Shown here one piece after another: positions 52,446-59,666 of a stretch of DNA of 64,000 nucleotides. A program made the position numbers and the translations under genes. The notes beneath the pieces were generated by a model, which was given only the letters and a program-made list of their open reading frames with translations, had not been told where the DNA came from and did not search any database. Source of the DNA: Olsenella uli (GTDB taxonomy: Bacteria; Actinomycetota; Coriobacteriia; Coriobacteriales; Atopobiaceae); assembly GCF_016899935.1 (NCBI RefSeq), contig NZ_JACJJK010000001.1:186001-250000 (forward strand). The letters run 5' to 3'. Position 1 is the stretch's first letter. Every line of letters begins with the position of its first letter.

Positions 52446-53399
52446 CTAGGCGACCGGGGTGACGTTGCCCTCGGCGTCCTTCTGGACCTTCATGTCGCCC
52501 ATGGGGATGAAGCCCTCCTCCACCACGGTGGAAGCAAAGTCCTCGGAGAGCATGAACTCGATGAAGGCCTTGGTCACAGGAGCGGTGGCCTCGTCCTCGT
52601 CGGAGCGGGTGTACATGTGCTCGTAGGCCCAGATGTTGAAGTCGCCGGACTCGACGTTCTCCTGGGTCGGATCGATACCGTCAACGGAGAGGGCCTTGAT
52701 GCCGTCGGACTCCATGTAGTTGAAGGCGACGTAGGAAATGGAGCCCTCGGTCGCGGCGACCTGCTCGACGACGGTGCCCGAGGAGTCGACCTCGGCGACC
52801 GGGCGGAAGCTATCCGGGGCGGTCTCGCCGGCGAGGACGGCGTTCTCGAAGGTGGCGCGGGTGCCCGAGCCGGCCTCGCGCTGGATGACCTGGATGGCAC
52901 CCGCGGTGCCGCCCACCTCGGACCAGTCGGTGATCTGGCCGAGGAAGATGCCCTTGAGCTGGTCGGTGGTGATGTCGTCAACGTCGACGTTGGCGTTCAC
53001 GATCGGGCCCATGCCGACGATGCAGACCTGGTTGTCGACGAGGTTCTCGAGCTGGTCGGCCTCGAGCTTCTCCTCGGCGAAGACGTCGGAGCGGCCGATC
53101 TGGACGGAGCCCTCGGCGACCTGCGAGAGGCCCTGGCCGGAACCGCCGGCGGAGATGGCGATGGAGACGTCCCCATTGGCCTCCATGAAGGCATCGGCGG
53201 CCTTCTCGACGAGCGGCTGGAAGGAGGTGGCGCCGGAGCAGGAGATGGAGCCGGCGAGCGCGGCGTCCGCGGAGCCGGCGCCCTCGTCGCCCTCGGCGGC
53301 GGGCTGCTGGGTGCCACCGCAGGCGGCGAGGCCGGCGACGGCGGCGACGCCACCGGCGATGCCAACGAACTGACGACGCGTGAGATCAAGCTTGGACAT
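52446..53399 (-). CDS. pstS: Phosphate-binding lipoprotein PstS
   Basis: A 317-residue secreted binding protein. The N-terminus LTRRQFVGIAGGVAAVAGLAACGG has a twin-arginine-like RRQF motif and a lipobox LAAC. The phosphate-binding motif ISCSGATSFQPL, SGQGLSQVAEG and REAGSGTRATFENAVL are the PstS ligands. The ATG at 53399 was chosen because it starts the signal peptide. It is the first gene of pstSCABB-phoU-phoBR, with PHO-like repeats upstream. Confidence 0.95.
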   Translation of the reverse strand: MSKLDLTRRQFVGIAGGVAAVAGLAACGGTQQPAAEGDEGAGSADAALAGSISCSGATSFQPLVEKAADAFMEANGDVSIAISAGGSGQGLSQVAEGSVQIGRSDVFAEEKLEADQLENLVDNQVCIVGMGPIVNANVDVDDITTDQLKGIFLGQITDWSEVGGTAGAIQVIQREAGSGTRATFENAVLAGETAPDSFRPVAEVDSSGTVVEQVAATEGSISYVAFNYMESDGIKALSVDGIDPTQENVESGDFNIWAYEHMYTRSDEDEATAPVTKAFIEFMLSEDFASTVVEEGFIPMGDMKVQKDAEGNVTPVA

Positions 53400-53500
53400 G
53401 AATAATCCTTTCCCGTGGATGTGGCCGACGCCCGTGGGCCCCGACCGGTTCAGCGAGAATCCTAGGAGCGCGTCGCGTCCTTTTCGGCCGTATTTCCGAT

Positions 53501-53572
53501 GCATTACGGCGGCCTGACCGTCCCTTACATTTGGCTTACAGAGGACCTTACAAACGGCGCGCGATTGTAAGG
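53501..53572 (-). promoter_or_regulatory. Pst promoter with PHO-like CTTACA repeats
   Basis: CTTACA occurs as direct repeats at 53524, 53535 and 53547 (11- and 12-bp spacing, one helical turn). CCTTACA (53546) and TGTAAGG (53566) also form an inverted pair. On the minus strand, the repeat nearest pstS reads TGTAAG and lies exactly 17 bp upstream of TAATGC (53501-53506), so the boxes overlap the -35. This fits a PhoB-activated promoter. A second -10-like TAGGAT lies at 53459-53464. Confidence 0.65.
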
Positions 53573-53674
53573 CCGCCGTTCGCCGGCTCTTCTCACCTGC
53601 AGGTTCTACCGTTCGCCGGAACCTTACGAAGTTTTTCTCGCCCGGGGCGCGCCCGCGTTTGTGAATGGTTTGTC

Positions 53675-53732
53675 AGGTACCGTGCAACTTATCGCTAGGT
53701 ACCTTGAAATCTCTCCCACGCCGCCTCACAAT
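53675..53732 (+). promoter_or_regulatory. Promoter and operator of exporter operon 1
   Basis: TTGAAA (53704-53709) and CACAAT (53727-53732) are 17 bp apart. AGGTACC occurs at 53675 and AGGTACCT at 53697, 22 bp apart, with the second overlapping the -35. The same text and promoter layout occur before the marR gene at 59129, so the MarR protein may control both operons. Confidence 0.65.
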
Positions 53733-53755
53733 GACCCCTTGTCGAAAGGAGTCAC

Positions 53756-55612
53756 ATGAAGAAAAAAGAGGAGAAGGAGCTCACGGGCCGCGAGGTCATC
53801 CGCACCCTCGGCGGCAGCATCCGCGAGTTCAAGGGGGCGTCGATCGCCACGCCGATCATCGTCTCCGGCGAGGTCGTGATGGAGGTCGCGATCCCGTTCG
53901 TGACCGCCCAGCTCATCAACTCGATCCAGGCCGGGGCGGGCCTGTCCGAGCTTTTGCCCTACGCGGGCGTCCTCGTGGCCATGGCCCTCGCGTCGCTCGC
54001 CTTTGGCATCGGCGCCGGCGTCACGTGCAGCCAGGCCTCGTGCGGCCTGGCCATGAACCTGCGTCACGACGTCTTCGCCGCGGTGCAGCGCTTCAGCTTT
54101 GCCAACATCGACCAGTTCTCGTCGAGCTCGCTCGTGACGCGCCTCACCACCGACATCACCAACGTGCAGCTCGCCTACATGATGGTCATCCGCACCGCCA
54201 TCCGCTGCCCGTTCCTTTTGCTCGCGGGCATCGTCATGTCCTTCATCATGGCGGGACCGCTGGCGCTCGTCTTTGTGATCATCGTGCCGATCCTGGGCTT
54301 TGGCCTCTACAAGGTCGTGCGCACCGTGCACCCAATCTTCCGCTCGGTCTTCCACAAGTACGACGCCCTCAACGAGTCCATCGAGGAGAACGTCACCGGC
54401 ATGCGCGACGTCAAGAGCTACGTGCGCCAGGACTTTGAGAAGGAGAAGTTCGGCCGCGCCGCCCAGGACGTCTGCGCCGACTTCACCCGGGCCGAGAAGA
54501 TCCTCGCGCTCAACACGCCGATGATGAACTTCGCGGTCTACGCCGTCTTTGCCGTGGTGCTGCAGTTCGGCAGCTACCTCATCATCTCCAGCCGGGGCGA
54601 GCTGCTGAACGTGGGCCAGCTCTCCGCGCTCACCACCTACGGCTTCATGATCCTCATGGCCCTCATGATGGTCTCGATGGTCTTCGCCATGATCACGATG
54701 GCCCAGGAGTCCGCCGAGCGCATCTGCGAGGTCCTCACCACCGAGCCCACGATCAAGAACCCGGCCCACCCCGAGACCGAGATGGTCGACGGCTCGATCG
54801 ACTTCGACCACGTGACATTCAAGTACTCCGAGAAGGCCGAGCACCGCGCCCTCGCGGAGATCGACCTGCACATCAAGAGCGGCGAGACGATCGGCATCAT
54901 GGGCGGCACGGGCTCTGCCAAGACCTCGCTCGTGAACCTCATCAGCCGCCTCTACGACGTGACCGAGGGCTCCGTGAAGGTCGGCGGCGTGGACGTGCGC
55001 GACTACGACCTGGAGTTCCTGCGCAACAACGTGGCCGTGGTCCTGCAGAAGAACGTGCTCTTCTCGGGCACCATCAAGGAGAACCTGCGCTGGGGCAACC
55101 CGGACGCCACCTACGACGAGCTCGTGGAGGTCTGCAAGCTCGCGCAGGCCGACGAGTTCATCCAGCAGCTGCCCAAGCAGTACGACTACTACATCGAGCA
55201 GGGCGGCACCAACGTCTCCGGCGGCCAGAAGCAGCGCCTGTGCATCGCGCGTGCCCTGCTCAAGCACCCCAAGGTGCTGATCCTGGACGACTCCACCTCC
55301 GCCGTGGACACCAAGACCGACGCGCTCATCCGCGAGGGCCTGAAGTCCTACCTGCCCGAGGCCACCAAGATCATCATCGCGCAGCGCACGAGCTCGGTCA
55401 TGGACGCCGACCGCATCCTCGTGCTCGACAACGGCCACATCGCGGGCCTGGGCACCCACGACGAGCTCATGGAGAGCTGCCCGTTCTACCGCGACACCTA
55501 CCTCGCGCAGAACCGCACGAGCCAGGAGGCCGAGAAGGGCGCGGACGCCGAGAAGGACGACGCGCCCGCGCCCGCCGCGGCCGCGAAGGGAGGTGAGGCC
55601 GATGTCCGCTAG
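53756..55612 (+). CDS. Heterodimeric ABC exporter subunit with a degenerate ATP site (operon 1, first subunit)
   Basis: A 618-residue half-transporter: six-helix exporter domain (about 20-320) plus NBD. Walker A is GGTGSAKTS (near 383), signature NVSGGQKQR. Walker B is LILDDSTSAVD, with Asp in place of the catalytic Glu, and the H-loop is IIIAQRTSS, with Gln in place of His. Such changes mark the degenerate subunit of TM287/288- or LmrCD-like heterodimers. The C-terminal tail is Ala/Glu-rich. AAAGGAG precedes the ATG. Its stop overlaps the partner by 11 nt. The substrate is unknown. Confidence 0.92.
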   Translation: MKKKEEKELTGREVIRTLGGSIREFKGASIATPIIVSGEVVMEVAIPFVTAQLINSIQAGAGLSELLPYAGVLVAMALASLAFGIGAGVTCSQASCGLAMNLRHDVFAAVQRFSFANIDQFSSSSLVTRLTTDITNVQLAYMMVIRTAIRCPFLLLAGIVMSFIMAGPLALVFVIIVPILGFGLYKVVRTVHPIFRSVFHKYDALNESIEENVTGMRDVKSYVRQDFEKEKFGRAAQDVCADFTRAEKILALNTPMMNFAVYAVFAVVLQFGSYLIISSRGELLNVGQLSALTTYGFMILMALMMVSMVFAMITMAQESAERICEVLTTEPTIKNPAHPETEMVDGSIDFDHVTFKYSEKAEHRALAEIDLHIKSGETIGIMGGTGSAKTSLVNLISRLYDVTEGSVKVGGVDVRDYDLEFLRNNVAVVLQKNVLFSGTIKENLRWGNPDATYDELVEVCKLAQADEFIQQLPKQYDYYIEQGGTNVSGGQKQRLCIARALLKHPKVLILDDSTSAVDTKTDALIREGLKSYLPEATKIIIAQRTSSVMDADRILVLDNGHIAGLGTHDELMESCPFYRDTYLAQNRTSQEAEKGADAEKDDAPAPAAAAKGGEADVR

Positions 55613-57626
55613 CAGCAACTCCGCCGAGAACGTCCTCGTAAGCGTCACCGGCTCCAACCAGCCGACCGAGCCCGAGCGCGAGCCGGAGCGCCAGAACGTC
55701 GCCGGCCGCCAGGTCGAGCGTCCGCGCCGGCGCGGCGGCCGCGGCAGAACGCTGGGGCGCCTCATCAAGACGCTCTTCTCGTTCTATCCCAAGATGCTGC
55801 CGCTCGTGATCCTGTGCATCGTGGTCTCGGCCGTGCTCTCGGCCCTACCCGCCACGTTCATGCAGCGCACGCTGGAGATCGTGACCGCCAACTGGGAGGG
55901 CGGCGACTGGGAGGCCGTGGCCGGCCAGGTGAGCTCGCTCGTGCTCACGCTCGTGGGCATCTACGCGGTCTCGCTCGTCCTCAACTTCACCTGGACCCGC
56001 GCGATGGCCGTCATCACGCAGGGCTCGCTCGAGAAGTTCCGCGAGCGGCTCTTCGGCCACATGCAGGACCTGCCGATCAGCTACTTCGACCAGCACCAGC
56101 GCGGCGACATCATGAGCCACTACACCAACGACATCGACGCCCTGCGCCAGATGATCGGCCAGTCGCTGCCCAACATCACGCTCACCCTGGTCACGTGCTG
56201 CTCGGTCGTTGCCGTCATGGTCTACTACAGCGTGTGGATGTGCCTGGTCATCGTGGCCGGCGTGCTGTTCATGGCCTACATGACCAAGCAGCTCGTCGGC
56301 CGCTCCGCCCGCAACTTCGTGGCGCAGCAGCGCGAGATCGGCATCGTGGAGGGCCACGTCGAGGAGGTCATGAACGGCCAGCGCGTGGTCAAGGTGTTCT
56401 GCCACGAGCAGGCCGCGCAGGAGGACTTTGACGTCCGCAACCGGCGCCTCTTCGAGGCGAGCCGCGCGGCGAACATGTACACCAACACGCTCGGCCCGAT
56501 CCTCATGAACCTCGGCAACCTGATCTACGTGGTCGTGGCGCTCGTCGGCGGCGTGTTCATCGAGGCCGGCGTGCCCAACCTCTCGATCTCGGGCCTGCCC
56601 TTCTCGATCGCCGTCACGGTGCCCTTCCTCAACATGACCAAGCAGTTCGCCGGGCAGATCGGCCAGATCTCCCAGCAGATCAACTCCGTGGTCATGGGCC
56701 TGGCCGGCGCCGAGCGCATCTTCGAGCTCATGGACGAGCCCGTCGAGCACGACGAGGGCTACGTGGAGCTCGTGGCCTGCACGATCGACCGCGACGGCAC
56801 CGTCCACGAGTGCGACCGCCGCTCCGGCGACTGGGCGGGCCAGTGGGCGTGGCGCCACCCGCACGGCGACGGCAGCCTGACGTACACGCCGCTCGCCGGC
56901 GACGTGCGCCTCTTCGACGTGGACTTTGCCTACCGCAAGGGCCACACCGTCCTGCACGACGTGAGCGTGTGGGCCAAGCCCGGCCAGAAGATCGCCTTCG
57001 TGGGCGCCACGGGCGCGGGCAAGACCACGATCACGAACCTCATCAACCGCTTCTACGACATCGAGGACGGCAAGATCCGCTACGACGGCATCAACATCAA
57101 CAAGATCAAGAAGCCGGACCTCAGGCGCTCGCTCGGCATCGTGCTCCAGGACGTGAACCTGTTCACGGGCACCGTCATGGACAACATCCGCTTTGGCCGG
57201 CTCGACGCCACCGACGACGAGTGCATGGCGGCCGCGCGCCTGGTGGGCGCGGACGGCTTCATCAAGCGCCTGCCCGAGGGCTACAACACGATGCTCACGG
57301 ACAACGGCTCCAACCTCTCCCAGGGCCAGCGCCAGCTGCTCTCGATCGCGCGCTGCGCCGTGGCCGACCCGCCGGTGATGATCCTCGACGAGGCCACCTC
57401 CTCGATCGACACCCACACCGAGGAGATCGTCCAGCGCGGCATGGACGCGCTCATGACCGGGCGCACCACGTTCGTGATCGCCCACCGGCTCTCGACCGTG
57501 CGCAACTCCGACGCGATCATCGTGCTCGACCACGGCCGCATCATCGAGCGCGGTACGCACGACGAGCTGATCGCCAAGCGCGGCACGTACTACCAGCTCT
57601 ACACGGGAGCCTTCGAGCTGGAGTAG
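55602..57626 (+). CDS. Heterodimeric ABC exporter subunit with consensus ATP site (operon 1, second subunit)
   Basis: A 674-residue half-transporter and partner of the preceding protein. A polar, charged N-terminal stretch (about 1-50) precedes a six-helix membrane domain. An unusual about 60-residue hydrophilic insert (near 388-440, with VACTIDRDGTVHECDRR and WAGQWAWRHPH) lies between membrane domain and NBD. The NBD is consensus: GATGAGKTT, LSQGQRQ, MILDEATSSID with catalytic Glu, and FVIAHRLST. ATG 55602 follows GGGAGGTGAGGCCG. A 17-bp hairpin follows the stop. Confidence 0.92.
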   Translation: MSASSNSAENVLVSVTGSNQPTEPEREPERQNVAGRQVERPRRRGGRGRTLGRLIKTLFSFYPKMLPLVILCIVVSAVLSALPATFMQRTLEIVTANWEGGDWEAVAGQVSSLVLTLVGIYAVSLVLNFTWTRAMAVITQGSLEKFRERLFGHMQDLPISYFDQHQRGDIMSHYTNDIDALRQMIGQSLPNITLTLVTCCSVVAVMVYYSVWMCLVIVAGVLFMAYMTKQLVGRSARNFVAQQREIGIVEGHVEEVMNGQRVVKVFCHEQAAQEDFDVRNRRLFEASRAANMYTNTLGPILMNLGNLIYVVVALVGGVFIEAGVPNLSISGLPFSIAVTVPFLNMTKQFAGQIGQISQQINSVVMGLAGAERIFELMDEPVEHDEGYVELVACTIDRDGTVHECDRRSGDWAGQWAWRHPHGDGSLTYTPLAGDVRLFDVDFAYRKGHTVLHDVSVWAKPGQKIAFVGATGAGKTTITNLINRFYDIEDGKIRYDGININKIKKPDLRRSLGIVLQDVNLFTGTVMDNIRFGRLDATDDECMAAARLVGADGFIKRLPEGYNTMLTDNGSNLSQGQRQLLSIARCAVADPPVMILDEATSSIDTHTEEIVQRGMDALMTGRTTFVIAHRLSTVRNSDAIIVLDHGRIIERGTHDELIAKRGTYYQLYTGAFELE

Positions 57627-57648
57627 CCGTCGTCACAAATCCGGGAAG

Positions 57649-57714
57649 CCCGACCCGGCGTTCCTCCGAGAAGTGCGCTTCGCGAAACTTCTCTCCGGAA
57701 CGCCGGGTCGGGCG
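57649..57714. terminator. Long perfect hairpin between convergent genes
   Basis: GCCCGACCCGGCGTTCC (57649-57665) and GGAACGCCGGGTCGGGC (57698-57714) form a perfect 17-bp stem. Inside the loop GAGAAGT and ACTTCTC make a second stem. It lies 22 nt past the exporter stop and 28 nt from the convergent zinc-ribbon gene stop. No T-run, so termination would need the stem alone. Confidence 0.7.
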
Positions 57715-57742
57715 TCTCTGTGCCGGGGCTGGTGCCGAGGGA

Positions 57743-58576
57743 TTACTTGGTGGTGGCTTGCTCCTCGAGGGCTATGCTCACGATGCCGGCGAGGTCCCCG
57801 TTTGGGTCCTCGACGTAGTAAACGTGCATCGAGGGATCGGCGTTGGGGACGTTCCGCAGGGTGTACGTCGTGTCAAAGCCGTAATCGGTCGAATAGTAGT
57901 ACGGGTAGTTCTGGTAGACGCCAGAGTAGACCTCGTCGATGGACTGGGCCTCGTCCAGAATGCACGTACCTGCTTCGGCCGCCTCCGGAGGCACCAGGGA
58001 GTTGAGCGACCTCGCGGTCCCGTCCTCGTCGATCTGGGCGACGACGTATGCAACGCCGTCCTGGGAGGTCAACTCGACATACCACCTGCCGGTGGGGTCG
58101 CCCTCCGCCGCGCCCTCGGGAAGCTGGACGCGGACGGATTCCACGTTCCACGCATCCCCTGAGGGGAACGTGACGTCCTCGACGCGCCAGATGGGACCGA
58201 GGTCGTTCGAGCCATCCTCGACGAGCCTCCCGGAGAACATGACCGTGTCGTTGACGTCGTTTGGATAGACGAACGCTATGGTTTGTCCTCCGTCGCCCTC
58301 GCTGACCACAAAGGTGTACGGAATAAATCCGTACAGCTCGTATCTACCGTTCGGCAGCTTTGCCTCTCCCCTGCCGAGCACTCCCGTGGCGAGGAGGGCG
58401 ACGACGGAGGCGATCGCCACCGCCGCAACGGCAACGGCACCGAAGACGAGCAGTCGCTTTGACCGTCTGGGCGCCGGCGGGGCGGAGCCCGATGCCCCAT
58501 TCCCGACCGCCTTCCCGCACCCCGGGCAGAACCGGGAACCTTCCGGCAGCTCCCTGCCGCACGTGGGACAGAACAT
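57743..58576 (-). CDS. Zinc-ribbon membrane protein
   Basis: A 277-residue protein. The N-terminal zinc ribbon is MFCPTCGRELPEGSRFCPGC (CxxC-x10-CxxC). A basic linker, a single membrane segment (about 42-66) and an extracellular domain of about 200 residues follow, with no recognised family; it is rich in Tyr, Asp and Val. The start is ATG 58576 with GGGAGGTCCTC upstream. The open frame continues upstream through an A10 tract. The location between two exporter operons may be accidental. Function unknown. Confidence 0.8.
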   Translation of the reverse strand: MFCPTCGRELPEGSRFCPGCGKAVGNGASGSAPPAPRRSKRLLVFGAVAVAAVAIASVVALLATGVLGRGEAKLPNGRYELYGFIPYTFVVSEGDGGQTIAFVYPNDVNDTVMFSGRLVEDGSNDLGPIWRVEDVTFPSGDAWNVESVRVQLPEGAAEGDPTGRWYVELTSQDGVAYVVAQIDEDGTARSLNSLVPPEAAEAGTCILDEAQSIDEVYSGVYQNYPYYYSTDYGFDTTYTLRNVPNADPSMHVYYVEDPNGDLAGIVSIALEEQATTK

Positions 58577-58626
58577 GAGGACCTCCCATCTCGAGGAGCC
58601 AGTTTTCCCCATGATGAAAGTCATTG

Positions 58627-58636
58627 AAAAAAAAAA
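58627..58636. repeat. Homopolymer A10 tract upstream of the zinc-ribbon gene
   Basis: Ten A (plus strand) sit in an AT-rich block (58605-58655) 51 nt upstream of the zinc-ribbon gene start. It is the longest mononucleotide run I noticed. It may form a promoter UP element or be prone to slippage. Confidence 0.75.
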
Positions 58637-58712
58637 TAAGCAAACAAAAAGAGGTTGGTGTCCTAACGGCACGGACCGCCCCACGCGACCTGTTGCGTCC
58701 GAAAGGGCCTCG

Positions 58713-59094
58713 TTCCGGGAATCGCCGCCCTTGTCGCGCGCGGTTCTAGGAACTTCCGCCTTTGTCCTTCTCGCTTCTAGAAATGCTAGCCCTTGTCCCG
58801 GCGCGTCCAAGAATCCCGGCCTGTGCGCACGTACGATCCGGAAATCGGCGCCCGTGCGCACCTGAAGGCGCCTCCGTGCGCGCACGGGCGGCGATTCCTA
58901 GACGCACGCGCGACAAGGGCGCCAATTTCAAGACGCGGACGCGCACGGGCGCCAATTCTTAGACGCGCGTGCGACAAGGGCTCCGATTCCTGGACGCGCG
59001 TGCGACAAGGGCGGCGATTCCCGAACAAACCCGGCGACGGGCGCACGTTCTTCTCGCCTGACCTGCGCACGGTCGGCCTTTCCTGGAACGGCTC
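58713..59094. repeat. 31-bp repeat array 2
   Basis: Forward units start at 58713, 58744, 58775, 58806 and 58837 (31-bp steps). Reverse units start at 58880, 58911, 58942 (a 30-bp unit), 58972 and 59003, with two more divergent ones to 59094. The two halves meet at a hairpin GCCCGTGCGC (58850-58859) and GCGCACGGGC (58880-58889). The central units carry CCGTGCGC where outer units carry CTTGTCGCG. Together with the A-rich tract and the MarR promoter this fills the 622-bp gap; no gene is seen. Confidence 0.92.
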
Positions 59095-59128
59095 GCGCCA
59101 AGAAACGGAAATCCTGGAGCGAGTTCGC

Positions 59129-59165
59129 AAGGTACCTTGACATCTTCCCGACCGGGGCGCACAGT
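59129..59165 (+). promoter_or_regulatory. Promoter and operator of marR-exporter operon 2
   Basis: TTGACA (59137-59142) and CACAGT (59160-59165) are 17 bp apart. A perfect 10-bp palindrome AAGGTACCTT (59129-59138) overlaps the -35. The site is shared with exporter operon 1. It probably binds the MarR protein encoded just downstream. Confidence 0.7.
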
Positions 59166-59198
59166 GGGTACGTCCGAACCAACGAAAGGAAGCCCATC

Positions 59199-59666
59199 GT
59201 GTGCGAACCAGCCACGCCGGAGAGCACCGAGCTGCAGATCCTGCACAAGCTCGGCTACTTTGGCTACTACCTGCACCAGCACTGGGGCGGCCGCAACGGC
59301 AAGCAGCACATCCTCGTGCAGCTGCTCGCCCATGACGGCCACATGACCCAGCGCGACCTCCAGGAGGCGTCGTGCATCACGTCCGCCTCGCTCTCCGAGG
59401 TCGTGACCAAGCTCGAGACCGAGGGGCTGCTCTCCCGCGAGCGCTCCGAGACCGACCGTCGCCAGCTCACGCTCACGCTCACCGAGGAGGGCGAGCGCCG
59501 GGCGCGGGCCTTCGTGGAGAGCCGCCGAGCGTTCGAGCGGAGCGCGTTCGACTGCCTGACGGCCGACGAGGCCGAGCGCCTGCTCGACCTGCTGAGCCGC
59601 GTGGCCGCGCACTGGGAGGGCATCGAGACGCAGAGCCGAGAGGAGGCCGCATGCGCCAGGAACTAG
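59199..59666 (+). CDS. MarR-family transcriptional regulator
   Basis: A 155-residue winged-helix dimeric regulator. The HTH reads MTQRDLQEASCITSASLSEVVTKLETEGLLSR and the wing RSETDRRQLTLTLTEEGE. It starts with GTG 59199, with GAAAGGA 8 nt upstream. The stop overlaps the first exporter subunit by 16 nt. It probably represses this operon and responds to a compound carried by the exporter, as in many MarR/exporter pairs. A shared operator suggests it also controls operon 1. Confidence 0.92.
   Translation: MCEPATPESTELQILHKLGYFGYYLHQHWGGRNGKQHILVQLLAHDGHMTQRDLQEASCITSASLSEVVTKLETEGLLSRERSETDRRQLTLTLTEEGERRARAFVESRRAFERSAFDCLTADEAERLLDLLSRVAAHWEGIETQSREEAACARN

Noticed and set aside
58713-59198. 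Small proteins encoded in the 58.7-59.2 kb gap
   Set aside because: Several short frames exist on both strands but they are translations of the 31-bp units, with repeated RIGA/ALVA/RPCR-like text, and have no ribosome sites.
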